Assembly: GCF_006738645.1 (NCBI RefSeq)
Contig: NZ_AP019700.1
Location: forward strand, 3,360,001-3,424,000
Direction: 5' to 3'
Length of the DNA: 64,000 nucleotides
Origin: Stella humosa
Lineage (GTDB): Bacteria; Pseudomonadota; Alphaproteobacteria; ATCC43930; Allostellaceae
Of this stretch, positions 43,061 through 51,462 are shown one piece after another. The first letter of the stretch is position 1, and each line of letters begins with the position of its first letter. Made by a program: the position numbers and the translations under genes. The notes beneath the pieces were generated by a model. It searched no databases, was not told the origin of the DNA, and saw nothing but the letters and a program-made list of their open reading frames with translations.

Positions 43061-44023
43061 TCAGTTGGGCGACCAGTCCATGCCCTGGACGGCATAGGCC
43101 TCGGGCTCGTCCTGCCAGTTCGGGCGTTCCTTGACGAAGAGCAGCAGGTGCACGCGGCGCCCCATCATCTCGGCCATCTCGGTGCGCGCGGCCGTGCTGA
43201 TCGCCTTGATCCGGGCGCCGCCCTTGCCCAGGACGATCGCTTTCTGGCTGGCGCGCATGACATAGACCACCTGGCCGATGCGCACGCTGCCGTCGCGATG
43301 CTCCTCCCAGGTCTCGGTCTCGACCGCGACGGCGTAGGGCACCTCGTCATGGAGCTGCAGGAACAGCTTCTCGCGGGTGATCTCGGCCGCCAGCAGCCGC
43401 ATCGGCATGTCGGCCATCTGGTCCTCGGGATAGAGCCAGGGACCGGTCGGCATCAGCGAGGCCACCCGCCGCGCCAGGTCGGCGACGCCGTCGCCGGTCA
43501 GGGCCGAGATCATGAAGGTCTCGGAATAGGCGCCCGACTCCGCCATCTCGGCCGCCAGCGGCAGCAGGCGCTCCAGGCGGATGTCGTCGATCTTGTTCAG
43601 CGCCAGGATCGCTTTGCGCCGCGACCGGGCCAGCCCTTCCATGATGCGGCGCGCATCGGGGTCCAGCCCGCGGGTGGCGTCGACCAGGTGGATCTGGAGG
43701 TCGGCATCCTCGGCCCCCTTCCAGGCCGTCGCCACCATGGCGCGCTCCAGCCGGCGGCGCGGCTGGAAGATCCCGGGCGTATCGACCCAGATGATCTGGG
43801 CCGGGCCGTCGAGCGCGATGCCCAGCACGCGGGCGCGGGTGGTCTGCACCTTGGGCGACACGATCGCCACCTTGGAGCCGACCAGCCGGTTGACCAGGGT
43901 CGACTTGCCGGCGTTGGGGGCGCCGATGATGGCAGTGAAGCCGCAGCGCGTGGGCTCGGCGGCGGCGGTCGCGGCGGCGGCGGACTCGGCCGGCGGATTG
44001 GGCGGCAGTTCAGGCTCGGTCAT
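43061..44023 (-). CDS. era: GTPase Era
   Basis: Era of 320 aa, a small GTPase that binds 16S rRNA near its 3' end during 30S maturation. The N-terminus has an Ala/Pro-rich extension of about 27 residues before the G domain. G1 is 'GAPNAGKST' (about residues 34-42), G3 'DTPGIFQPRRRLERAM', and G4 'LNKIDD'. The C-terminal KH domain carries 'VVYVMRASQKAIVLGKGGARIKAIS' with the GxxG loop. It overlaps rnc by ATGA, the classic rnc-era pair. Confidence 0.96.
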   Translation of the reverse strand: MTEPELPPNPPAESAAAATAAAEPTRCGFTAIIGAPNAGKSTLVNRLVGSKVAIVSPKVQTTRARVLGIALDGPAQIIWVDTPGIFQPRRRLERAMVATAWKGAEDADLQIHLVDATRGLDPDARRIMEGLARSRRKAILALNKIDDIRLERLLPLAAEMAESGAYSETFMISALTGDGVADLARRVASLMPTGPWLYPEDQMADMPMRLLAAEITREKLFLQLHDEVPYAVAVETETWEEHRDGSVRIGQVVYVMRASQKAIVLGKGGARIKAISTAARTEMAEMMGRRVHLLLFVKERPNWQDEPEAYAVQGMDWSPN

Positions 44024-44781
44024 GCGGCAGGCTGCCCCTTTAGGATGGTGAGGAGGGCCTCGGCGGCGGCGCGCTCGGCCACCCGCTTGGAGGTGCCGAC
44101 GGCCGACGCGCCCGGATGGCCCTCGATGGTGACGGACACGGTGAAGGCCGGCGCGTGATCGGGGCCGTCGGCCGCCACCGTCTCGTAGCGCGGCAGCGGC
44201 AGCCCCCGGCCCTGGGCCCATTCCTGGAGTGCCGTCTTGGGATCGTTCGGCGGCTGGCGCTGGCCGACGCCCGCCCCCCAGCGCGCATGGATGAAGCGGG
44301 CCGCGACCTCCAGCCCGCCATCGAGATAGAGGGCGCCGATCACGGCCTCCATGCAGTCGGCCAGGGTCCCGGCCTTGGCCCGGCCGCCGCCGACCTCCTC
44401 GCCGCGCGACAGCATGATGAAGCGGCCGAGGCCGATCTCGCGCGCCACCTCGGCCAGGGCATCGCGCCGGACATGGGCCGCCAGGCGGCGGGCCAGGTGC
44501 CCCTCCGGCTCGGACGGGAAGCGGCGCAGCAGCAGTTCGGCCACGACCAGCCCCAGCACCCGGTCACCCAGGAATTCCAGCCGCTCGTAGCCGGACGCAC
44601 CGGGGGCGGCGATCAGGCTCGGGTGGCGCAGCGCGTCGCGCAGCAGGCGGCGGTCGCGGAAACGATGGCCCAGGATGTCGGCCAGCAGCTCCGGGTCGCC
44701 GTCGCCGGGCGCGACTTCTATTCCGGGAGGTGCCCCGGCGGACGGGCCGCCGGCCGCGGCGGGCCGGGCGGCCCGCGCCAT
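44020..44781 (-). CDS. rnc: Ribonuclease III
   Basis: RNase III of 253 aa, a double-strand-specific endoribonuclease that processes rRNA precursors. An N-terminal extension of about 30 Ala/Pro/Gly-rich residues precedes the nuclease domain. The signature 'ERLEFLGDRVLGLVVAE' supplies the catalytic Glu and Asp, and 'GTLADCMEAVIGALYLDGG' the second acidic pair. The C-terminal dsRBD has 'DPKTALQEWAQGRGLPLPRYE' and 'GTSKRVAERAAAEALL'. The start at 44781 overlaps the lepB stop by 1 nt. Confidence 0.95.
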   Translation of the reverse strand: MARAARPAAAGGPSAGAPPGIEVAPGDGDPELLADILGHRFRDRRLLRDALRHPSLIAAPGASGYERLEFLGDRVLGLVVAELLLRRFPSEPEGHLARRLAAHVRRDALAEVAREIGLGRFIMLSRGEEVGGGRAKAGTLADCMEAVIGALYLDGGLEVAARFIHARWGAGVGQRQPPNDPKTALQEWAQGRGLPLPRYETVAADGPDHAPAFTVSVTIEGHPGASAVGTSKRVAERAAAEALLTILKGQPAA

Positions 44782-45545
44782 CACCCCACCCCGGAGAAGA
44801 GGCGGGACCAGCGGATCGCCATCGGCCAGCGCCAGAACTGCCACAAGGCGGCCGACCCGTCGGTCGAGAAGAACAGGAACTCCGCCCGGCCCACCAGGTT
44901 CTCGGCCGGCACGAAGCCGACCGCCGACGGGTCGCGGCTGTCGGCCGAGTTGTCGCGATTGTCGCCCATGGCGAAGTAGTGCCCGGCCGGCACGAGATAC
45001 TCGGCCGTGTTGTCGAACTGCCCCTCGTCGGTGATCTCGAGGATGCGGTGCTGGCGCCCGCCCGGCATCGTCTCGATGTACTGGGCCACGCGCATGGAGC
45101 CGCCGAAGGGGCTGCGCTCGGTGAAATCCTCCACCCGCTGGCGCTTCACGGCCTCGCCATTGATGTAGAGCAGGCCCTGGCGCACCTGGATGCGGTCGCC
45201 GGGCAGGCCGACGATGCGCTTGATGTAGTCCGTCTTATTGTCGCGCGGATACTTGAAAACGGCGACGTCGCCACGCTCCGGCCCCTTGGCCAGGACGCGG
45301 CCGTTGAACAGCGGCAGGCCGAACGGCATCGAGTAGCGGCTGTAGCCGTACGAGAATTTCGACACGAACAGATAGTCGCCGACCAGCAGCGTCGGGATCA
45401 TCGACCCCGACGGGATGTTGAAGGGCTCGTAGGCGACCGTGCGCACGAACATGGCGATCAGGATCGCATAGACGACCGTCTTGATCGATTCGAGCAGGCC
45501 GCCCTTGGCCTTCTTGTCGGGAACGGAAGAACTGCGGAACACCAT
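44781..45545 (-). CDS. lepB: Signal peptidase I
   Basis: Leader peptidase of 254 aa with one N-terminal membrane anchor (about residues 21-37). The nucleophile is Ser48 in 'IPSGSMIPTL'. The general base is Lys109 in 'YIKRIVGLPGD', and 'YFAMGDNRDNSADSR' is the conserved box E. It acts at the periplasmic face, removing Sec and Tat signal peptides. ATG 45545 is the start that gives the family N-terminus; an upstream in-frame extension is Pro-rich and improbable. The position between acpS and rnc is typical of alphaproteobacteria. Confidence 0.95.
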   Translation of the reverse strand: MVFRSSSVPDKKAKGGLLESIKTVVYAILIAMFVRTVAYEPFNIPSGSMIPTLLVGDYLFVSKFSYGYSRYSMPFGLPLFNGRVLAKGPERGDVAVFKYPRDNKTDYIKRIVGLPGDRIQVRQGLLYINGEAVKRQRVEDFTERSPFGGSMRVAQYIETMPGGRQHRILEITDEGQFDNTAEYLVPAGHYFAMGDNRDNSADSRDPSAVGFVPAENLVGRAEFLFFSTDGSAALWQFWRWPMAIRWSRLFSGVG

Positions 45546-45619
45546 CGACGACGCCTTGTTGGCTGGATTTCGGGTGCCGGGACGGCGCGGAGCCGGCGGA
45601 TGAAGCCCGCCGGAGCCGG

Positions 45620-45651
45620 GCAAGTCAAGCGGCGGGCAAGTCAAGCGGCGG
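45620..45651. repeat. 16-bp perfect tandem duplication over the acpS stop codon
   Basis: GCAAGTCAAGCGGCGG occurs twice head to tail (45620-45635 and 45636-45651). The second copy contains the acpS stop codon (minus strand, 45641-45643), and the first copy lies in the acpS-lepB gap. It looks like a recent slippage duplication. Confidence 0.9.
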
Positions 45652-46066
45652 GCGGAGCGGCCTCGTCGGCGAGCGGGATCGCCGAAATGATGACGATGAC
45701 CTGGGCCTGGGGATATTCGTCGGTGATGGAGACGTCGATGCGCGTGCCCATGCCGGGCGGCGTGATCTCCGCCAGGCGGGCGGCGGCCCCGCCGGTGAGC
45801 CGCATCGTCGGCTGCCCGCTGGGCAGGTTCACCACCCCCATGTCGCGCCAGAAGACGCCACGCCGGAAACCGGTGCCGAGCGCCTTGGAGCAGGCCTCCT
45901 TGGCGGCGTAGCGCTTGGCGTAGCTGGCCGCGCGCAGCCGCCGCCGGTCGGACTTGGCGCGCTCCAGCTCGGTGAAGATGCGCTGCGTGAAGCGCTCGCC
46001 ATAGCGCTCCAGCGTCCGCTCGATCCGGCGGATGTCGATGATATCGCTGCCGATGCCGATGATCAT
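45641..46066 (-). CDS. acpS: Holo-[acyl-carrier-protein] synthase
   Basis: 4'-phosphopantetheinyl transferase of 141 aa that activates acyl carrier protein. '[16 protein letters not shown]' gives the Mg-binding Asp8, and '[18 protein letters not shown]' gives Glu57 and the CoA-contact Lys. The C-terminal '[17 protein letters not shown]' is also standard. It starts 13 nt after the rsh stop. In many alphaproteobacteria pdxJ lies between rsh and acpS, but it is absent here. The 3' end is within a 16-bp duplication. Confidence 0.95.
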   Translation of the reverse strand: MIIGIGSDIIDIRRIERTLERYGERFTQRIFTELERAKSDRRRLRAASYAKRYAAKEACSKALGTGFRRGVFWRDMGVVNLPSGQPTMRLTGGAAARLAEITPPGMGTRIDVSITDEYPQAQVIVIISAIPLADEAAPPAA

Positions 46067-46079
46067 CGGGCGGCGGCCA

Positions 46080-48215
46080 TCATGCCCGCGCCCGCTCGAC
46101 CGAATTGACCGACGAGTTGCTGCGCAGGGCAGCAATGATGTTGGTCAGATGCTTCACGTCCTGCACTTCGATGTCGATCAGGATCTCGAAGAAGTCCGTC
46201 GACCGACTGGTAATCTTGAGATTGGAGATGTTGCCCTGGTTCTTGCCGATGATCGTGGTCAGGTTGCCCATGCTGCCTGGCTCGTTCAGCAGGATGACGT
46301 GGATGCGCCCGACATGGTTGGCCGCCTCCCCCGTGCCGTCCCAGCCGACATCGACCCAGCGCTCCGGCGTCTCGGCAAAGCTCTCCAGCGTCTCGCAGTC
46401 GATCGTATGGATCGTGACGCCCTTGCCGGTGGTGACGATGCCGACGATGCGGTCGCCCGGCAGGGGGTGGCAGCAGCCGGCATAATGCACCGCCATCCCC
46501 GGGATCAGGCCGCGGATCGGGATGCCACCCTCACCGCGCACGGCCTTGGGCTTCACCCGGCGCAGCGGCACCACCTTGTCGCGCGGCTCGACCGGCTGCG
46601 GATGGACGGCGTTCACGACCTCGCGCCCGGTATGGAGCCCCTCGCCGACCGCAGCGTAGAGATCCTCCAGCGTCGTCAGGTTGAACACCCGCAGGACGGC
46701 CTCGACCGGGCGCTCCTGGAAGTCGTGGCCCTCCGCCTTGAAGGCGCGCTGCAGCAGCGAGCGACCCATCTCGACATACTGGTCGCGCTGCTGGGTGCGG
46801 ACGAAGCGCCGGATGCGGGCCCGCGCCTTGCCGGTGACGACGAAACGCTCCCACACCGGCGACGGCGTCTGCGCGCGCGACGTGATGATGTCGACCTGGT
46901 CGCCGTTCTGCAGCACCGTGCGCAGCGGCATGATGCGGCCGTTGATCTTGGCACCGACGCAATGGTCGCCGACCGCCGAATGGACGGCATAGGCGAAGTC
47001 GACCGGCGTCGCACCGCGCGGCATGGCGATCAGGTCGCCCTTGGGCGTGAAGCAGAAGACCTGGTCCTGGAACATCTCGAGCTTGGTGTGCTCGAGGAAT
47101 TCGACCGGATTGGAGGCATGCTCCATGATGTCGAGCAGTTCGCGCAGCCAGCGATACTGCGGCCCCTCGGTGCTGCCGGAGCCCTGCTTGTAGCTCCAGT
47201 GGGCGGCCACGCCGAGTTCGTTCACCTCATGCATGTCGGTGGTGCGGATCTGCACCTCGATGCGCTGGCGCTCCGGCCCGATCACCCCCGTGTGGAGCGA
47301 GCGGTAGCCGTTGGGCTTGGGCGTCGACAGGTAGTCCTTGAAGCGGCCCGGCACCACCGGGTAGCGGCTGTGGATGACGCCCAGCGCGTGATAGCAGTCC
47401 TCGACCGAGCCGACGACCACGCGGAAGGCCATGATGTCGGCCAGTTGCTCGAAGCCGACATTCTTGCGCTGCATCTTGCGCCAGACCGAATAGGGCGACT
47501 TCTCGCGGCCCGAGACGTCGGCCGCCATCCCGCTCTCGCCCAGCAGCTTCTGCAGCTCGCTGGTGACGCGGCCGACCAGCCCGCCGCCCTGGTCGCGCAG
47601 GAATGACAGGCGCTGGGTGATCGACTGGCGGGCGTCCGGGTGCAGCTCGGCGAAGGCCAGGTCTTCCAGCTCGTCCTTCATCTCGTGCATGCCGATGCGC
47701 TCGGCCAGCGGCGCGTAGATCTCCATCGTCTCGCGCGCGATGCGGCGGCGCTTGTCGGCCGACTTGATGAAGTGCAGCGTGCGCATGTTGTGCAGCCGGT
47801 CGGACAGCTTGACCAGCAGCACGCGGATGTCCTCGGACATCGCCAGGACCAGCTTGCGGAAATTCTCCGCCTGCTTGGTCTGGTCCGATTGCAGCTCCAG
47901 CCGCGACAGCTTGGTGACGCCATCGACCAGGCGCGCGATGTCGCGGCCGAACAAGGCCTCGATCTGTTCCAGCGTCGCGACCGTGTCCTCGACCGTGTCG
48001 TGCAGCAGGCCGGTGACAATCGACGCCGTGTCGAGCTTCATCGAGGCCAGGATGCCGGCGACCTCGACGGGATGCGAGAAATAGGGGTCGCCGCTGGCGC
48101 GCTGCTGCGAGCCATGGGCCTGGACCGCGAAGACGTAGGCGCGGTTGATGGAGCCTTCGTCCGCGCCCGGGTCGTACGCCTTGACGTGCTCGACCAGTTC
48201 GAACTGGCGCATCAT
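46080..48215 (-). CDS. rsh: Bifunctional (p)ppGpp synthetase/hydrolase (Rsh/SpoT)
   Basis: Alarmone enzyme of 711 aa that makes and degrades (p)ppGpp. The HD hydrolase domain includes '[12 protein letters not shown]' (about residues 45-56) and '[13 protein letters not shown]' with the His-Asp pair. The synthetase domain has '[26 protein letters not shown]', '[20 protein letters not shown]' and 'VEQIRT'-like '[17 protein letters not shown]'. A TGS domain ('[27 protein letters not shown]') and C-terminal ACT domain follow. Both active sites look intact, as expected for the single Rsh of alphaproteobacteria. The start may be either of two adjacent ATGs (48215 or 48212). Confidence 0.95.
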   Translation of the reverse strand: MMRQFELVEHVKAYDPGADEGSINRAYVFAVQAHGSQQRASGDPYFSHPVEVAGILASMKLDTASIVTGLLHDTVEDTVATLEQIEALFGRDIARLVDGVTKLSRLELQSDQTKQAENFRKLVLAMSEDIRVLLVKLSDRLHNMRTLHFIKSADKRRRIARETMEIYAPLAERIGMHEMKDELEDLAFAELHPDARQSITQRLSFLRDQGGGLVGRVTSELQKLLGESGMAADVSGREKSPYSVWRKMQRKNVGFEQLADIMAFRVVVGSVEDCYHALGVIHSRYPVVPGRFKDYLSTPKPNGYRSLHTGVIGPERQRIEVQIRTTDMHEVNELGVAAHWSYKQGSGSTEGPQYRWLRELLDIMEHASNPVEFLEHTKLEMFQDQVFCFTPKGDLIAMPRGATPVDFAYAVHSAVGDHCVGAKINGRIMPLRTVLQNGDQVDIITSRAQTPSPVWERFVVTGKARARIRRFVRTQQRDQYVEMGRSLLQRAFKAEGHDFQERPVEAVLRVFNLTTLEDLYAAVGEGLHTGREVVNAVHPQPVEPRDKVVPLRRVKPKAVRGEGGIPIRGLIPGMAVHYAGCCHPLPGDRIVGIVTTGKGVTIHTIDCETLESFAETPERWVDVGWDGTGEAANHVGRIHVILLNEPGSMGNLTTIIGKNQGNISNLKITSRSTDFFEILIDIEVQDVKHLTNIIAALRSNSSVNSVERARA

Positions 48216-48277
48216 GGCGGGCGCGCCCGGAAACGCGGCGAAGGGAACTAGCGGGGCGAGGGCTGCTGCCTGGGCGG

Positions 48278-48655
48278 CTATTCTTCCTCCGGCACCGGCG
48301 CGTCGCCCACTTCCTCGACCTCAAGGCCGGCGTCGGCCACCTCGGACTCGGCGCTGCGGGACGCGATCGCCTCGGTCCAGACCTGCTCGGACACGGACAT
48401 CTCCTTGTCCTCTTCCGGCTCGTCGTTCTCGACATGGCGCTGCAGGCCGCGGATCAGGGACTCCTGCAGGCCGGGCAGCGAGACGGTGGCGTCGGCGATC
48501 TCGCGCAGCGCCACGACCGGGTTCTTGTCGTTGTCGCGGTCGATCGACAGCGGCGCGCCGGCGGCCACTTCGCGCGCCCGCTGGCCCGCCATCATGACGA
48601 GATCGAAGCGGTTGGGGATGCGCATGACGCAATCTTCGACGGTGACGCGTGCCAT
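48278..48655 (-). CDS. rpoZ: RNA polymerase omega subunit
   Basis: Omega subunit of 125 aa that helps beta-prime fold and, with it, senses ppGpp. The N-terminus '[30 protein letters not shown]' is the family signature, followed by '[11 protein letters not shown]'. The acidic C-terminal tail (about residues 75-125) is longer than in E. coli (91 aa), as is common in alphaproteobacteria. It sits 62 nt upstream of rsh, the usual rpoZ-rsh pairing. Confidence 0.95.
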   Translation of the reverse strand: MARVTVEDCVMRIPNRFDLVMMAGQRAREVAAGAPLSIDRDNDKNPVVALREIADATVSLPGLQESLIRGLQRHVENDEPEEDKEMSVSEQVWTEAIASRSAESEVADAGLEVEEVGDAPVPEEE

Positions 48656-48701
48656 TGGCGACCCGCTCCTTGATCAGAAATTTGGTGGCTGGTCTTCTAA
48701 G

Positions 48702-49289
48702 CTAGTGGGGCCGGCCCCGATCATCAAGGAATTCCGCGCCCTGCGGCAATGCGGACGGCCCCTGGCCGGCCAAGCGCACGGCCTCCGGCCGGGCCGGCAG
48801 GCGGTCGAGCAGGGCCTGGGCGGTCGCCCCCGTCACCGGGTGGCGCCAGCCAGGCGCCAACTCGGCCAGCGGCGCCAGCACGAAGCGACGCTCGGCCAGA
48901 CGCGGGTGCGGCAGGATCGGCCCCGGGGCCCCTGCCCGCACCAGCCCGCGGCAATCGATCAGGTCGAGGTCCAGCGTGCGCGCCGCCCAATGCCGCTCGC
49001 GCACGCGGCCGAACTCGGCCTCGATGCGATGCAGGGCGGCCAGGATCGCCTCCGGCCCGAGGCCGCTTGCGGCGCGGACGACGCCGTTCACGAACCAGGG
49101 CTGCCCCGGCTCCCCCACCGGCTCGGTCGCATACCAGGACGAGCGGCCGGTGACGCGGATGCCGGCGGCCGACAGGCGGACGACCGCCGCCCGGCAGGTT
49201 TCCATGGGCGACGTGCCGCCCGGGCTCGGCAGGTTGGCGCCCAGGGCCACGAACACGTCGCCGGCCACCGGGTCAGACTGCGCCATCAT
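48702..49289 (-). CDS. folK: 2-amino-4-hydroxy-6-hydroxymethyldihydropteridine pyrophosphokinase
   Basis: HPPK of 195 aa, a folate biosynthesis enzyme that pyrophosphorylates 6-hydroxymethyl-dihydropterin. The N-terminus 'VFVALGANL' is followed by 'SSWYATEPVGEPGQPWFVNGVV', and the signature 'HWAARTLDLDLIDCRG' carries the Mg-binding Asp pair. 'LPHPRLAERRFVLAPLAELAP' is also standard. Start 49289 or the next codon (49286) is likely. The gene precedes rpoZ by 46 nt, so it may head the rpoZ-rsh-acpS-lepB-rnc-era series. Confidence 0.94.
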   Translation of the reverse strand: MMAQSDPVAGDVFVALGANLPSPGGTSPMETCRAAVVRLSAAGIRVTGRSSWYATEPVGEPGQPWFVNGVVRAASGLGPEAILAALHRIEAEFGRVRERHWAARTLDLDLIDCRGLVRAGAPGPILPHPRLAERRFVLAPLAELAPGWRHPVTGATAQALLDRLPARPEAVRLAGQGPSALPQGAEFLDDRGRPH

Positions 49290-49350
49290 GAAAGGAAATC
49301 CTTGCATTGGCCGGCGCGAAGACGAATCTTCCGCCCCGTTCGAATCCATC

Positions 49351-49369
49351 CTGCCGCACATCGCGGCAG
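49351..49369. repeat. Inverted repeat in the folK/NYN divergent region
   Basis: CTGCCGC and GCGGCAG form a perfect 7-bp stem around ACATC, midway in the 142-nt divergent gap. It may be an operator or a small hairpin in the leader of the NYN gene; no further support is visible. Confidence 0.35.
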
Positions 49370-49431
49370 CAAGGATCGGAATATATGCCCAGCCGTTCCA
49401 GTAGAGCGATTATCTTCCGGGAGATGCTATA

Positions 49432-50019
49432 ATGAATTTCTATCCCGAGGACCGCATCGCGGTCTTCATCGACGGCGCCAATTTCTATGGCGCAGCGCGT
49501 GCGCTGGGTTTCGATATTGACTATCGCCGGATGCACGACCTGTTCACCAAGCGGGCGCGCCTCATCCGCATTTCCTACTACACCGCCTTTACCGACGACC
49601 AGGAATACTCGCCCCTGCGGCCGCTGATCGACTGGCTCGACTATAACGGCTTTACGCTGGTAACCAAGCCGACCAAGGAATTCACCGACGCCACCGGCCG
49701 CCGCCGCCTCAAGGGCAACATGGATGTCGAGATCGCCGTCGACATGATGGAGATCGTCGACCGCGTCGACCATGTGGTGCTGATGTCGGGCGACGGCGAC
49801 TTCCGCAGCCTGGTCGAGGCCGTGCAGCGCAAGGGCGTGCGGGTGACCGTGGTCAGCACGCTGCGCTCGCAGCCGCCGATGATCGCCGACGAGCTGCGCC
49901 GCCAGGCCGACGTCTTCGTCGACCTACAGGAACTGGCGCCCCTCATCCAGCGCGCCCAGAGCCAGCGCGAGGAAGGGCTGCCCTCGCGCTACACCGCCCC
50001 GCACAACGACGAGGCATGA
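49432..50019 (+). CDS. NYN domain protein (LabA/DUF88 family)
   Basis: PIN-like NYN-domain protein of 195 aa, a putative metal-dependent ribonuclease. Acidic active-site residues are visible in 'RIAVFIDGANFYGAA' (Asp14), 'NMDVEIAVDMM' and 'VVLMSGDGDFRSLVEAV', the typical triad of LabA-type proteins. A GGGAG ribosome site precedes the ATG. It is divergent from folK and overlaps the uracil-DNA glycosylase gene by ATGA, so the two products are made together. The RNA target is unknown. Confidence 0.92.
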   Translation: MNFYPEDRIAVFIDGANFYGAARALGFDIDYRRMHDLFTKRARLIRISYYTAFTDDQEYSPLRPLIDWLDYNGFTLVTKPTKEFTDATGRRRLKGNMDVEIAVDMMEIVDRVDHVVLMSGDGDFRSLVEAVQRKGVRVTVVSTLRSQPPMIADELRRQADVFVDLQELAPLIQRAQSQREEGLPSRYTAPHNDEA

Positions 50020-50657
50020 CCGCCGCGCCGGCCGAGCCGGCGCGGGACTGCCCCTTCTGCCCGCGGCTGGTGGCCTTTCGTGAGCTGCATCGGGCACGCG
50101 AGCCCGCCTGGCACAACGCGCCCGTGCCGTCCTTCGGGGCGGCCGGCGCGCGGCTGCTGATCGTGGGGCTGGCGCCCGGCCTGCGCGGGGCCAACCGCAC
50201 CGGCCGGCCCTTCACCGGCGACTGGGCGGGCGACCTGCTCTATCCGACGCTGATCCGCCACGGGCTGGCGGTCGGGCAGTTCCTGGCGCGCCCCGACGAC
50301 GGGCTGGCGCTGGCCGGCTGCCGCATCACCAACGCCGTCCGCTGCGTCCCGCCCGAGAACAAGCCGACCCCGGCCGAGGTGAAGACCTGCCTGCCCTTCC
50401 TGGCCGGCGAGATCGCAGCCTTGCCCACTGGCGGTGGCATCCTGGCGCTCGGCCGCATCGCCCACGACGCGGTGCTGACGACCCTGAAGATCCGCAAGGC
50501 GGATTTCCCCTTCGCGCACGGCGCCATGCACGAGCTGCCCGGCGGCCGCTGGATGGCCGAGAGCTACCATTGCTCGCGCTACAACACGAATACCGGACGG
50601 CTGACGCCGGAGATGTTTGACGCGGTGGTGGGGGCAGTGGTCGCGCGGATCGGATAA
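50016..50657 (+). CDS. Uracil-DNA glycosylase, family 5 (UDGb-like)
   Basis: Base-excision enzyme of 213 aa. An N-terminal 'CPFCPRLVAFRE' holds the first cysteines of the [4Fe-4S] cluster, with further Cys in 'ITNAVRCVPPENKPTPAEVKTCLPFL'. Motif A is 'VGLAPGLRGANRTGRPFTGDWAG', in which family 5 enzymes lack the usual catalytic Asp or Asn, and motif B is 'ESYHCSRYNTNTGRLT'. The match to type V UDGb, which removes uracil, hydroxymethyluracil and hypoxanthine, is good. It is co-translated with the NYN-domain protein. Confidence 0.92.
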   Translation: MTAAPAEPARDCPFCPRLVAFRELHRAREPAWHNAPVPSFGAAGARLLIVGLAPGLRGANRTGRPFTGDWAGDLLYPTLIRHGLAVGQFLARPDDGLALAGCRITNAVRCVPPENKPTPAEVKTCLPFLAGEIAALPTGGGILALGRIAHDAVLTTLKIRKADFPFAHGAMHELPGGRWMAESYHCSRYNTNTGRLTPEMFDAVVGAVVARIG

Positions 50658-50778
50658 TATTCCTGGGCGCCACTTGAATGATCTGGCGATCGGCTGCCTC
50701 CAATCTGCATGGCAGGAACCCATCGCGCGCCACAATAGCCCAGGTTAGCCAAAACACGGAACCGCTCAGCGTCGTCCG

Positions 50779-50997
50779 TCAGTCGCGCTTCCCCTTAAAA
50801 AGCGCGACCAAGGCCATCCCGTGGCCTCGGCCAAGGTCGAAGTCATGTTTCAGCCAATCGAGGATCTCTCCCGCCTTCACCCCGGGGCGGACGCCGTCGG
50901 CATCGCAAAAGCCCTTCTCCCGGGCCATAGCCTTGAATGCGGCGGGCGACTTGCCCGTCTTCGCCTCAATATTGTCGAGATACGCCTGAAACGACAT
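50779..50997 (-). CDS. DUF4287 domain small protein
   Basis: Protein of 72 aa that matches the DUF4287 pattern: 'FQAYLDNIEAKTGKSPAAFKAMAREKGF', then 'GVKAGEILDWLKHDFDLGRGHGMALVALFKG'. An AAGGAG ribosome site lies 6 nt before the ATG. Function unknown; the domain is helical and found alone or with DUF5655 partners. It lies in a convergent position to the UDG gene. The next gene upstream on the same strand (51099-51446, YjbR-like) is 101 nt away and may share regulation. Confidence 0.85.
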   Translation of the reverse strand: MSFQAYLDNIEAKTGKSPAAFKAMAREKGFCDADGVRPGVKAGEILDWLKHDFDLGRGHGMALVALFKGKRD

Positions 50998-51098
50998 GCA
51001 AGACTCCTTGGTCGGAACGTCAAGATAGTCGCAAGGGGTGCACTTGGTGCAATTCCGGGTCGTGCAACCACAATCGGGTCAGCTTGGGCTCAACTGGG

Positions 51099-51446
51099 CT
51101 ATTGGAACCGCACCTCGTCGAATGCCTTCACAGCCCGCTTCGACGCGCACCCTCGCCAGCGGCGCTCCAGGAAGCGCATGAGCACTTCGGGCGACAGCGC
51201 CCCCAATCGCGCCAGCACGATCGGATAGTCGGCATAGTGCGGTGTCGTGTGGAACACTGCCGGGTCGGCCTCGATCAGCATCGCCCGCTCGTCGATCGGC
51301 ACGTCGTGCAGGGTGATGCTGTCGTCCTCCGGCCGCAGCCGGGTGAGCAGTCGGCCGCGCACCTTCAAGGCGGGGGTGCCGTAGGAGGTGGAAAGCTCCG
51401 CGCCCGGTAGGTCGGCGGCCAGGCGGACGACGTCTTCCCAATTCAT
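51099..51446 (-). CDS. MmcQ/YjbR family protein
   Basis: Protein of 115 aa with the YjbR-like double-wing pattern: 'WEDVVRLAADLPGAELSTSYGTPALKVRGRLLTRLRPEDDSITLHD', then 'HYADYPIVLARLGALSPEVLMRFLERRW'. Start 51446 has GAGGG 9 nt upstream; a longer frame upstream lies over another gene. Function unknown; the fold suggests DNA or nucleotide binding. It is 16 nt downstream of the ROK repressor gene on the same strand and may be co-transcribed with it. Confidence 0.87.
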   Translation of the reverse strand: MNWEDVVRLAADLPGAELSTSYGTPALKVRGRLLTRLRPEDDSITLHDVPIDERAMLIEADPAVFHTTPHYADYPIVLARLGALSPEVLMRFLERRWRGCASKRAVKAFDEVRFQ

Positions 51447-51462
51447 CGATCGACCCTCTGGA

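Noticed and set aside
48707-48718. GGGGCCGGCCCC palindrome as an operator for rpoZ
   Set aside because: It lies in the last codons of folK and is explained by Gly/Arg/Pro codons in a GC-rich gene.
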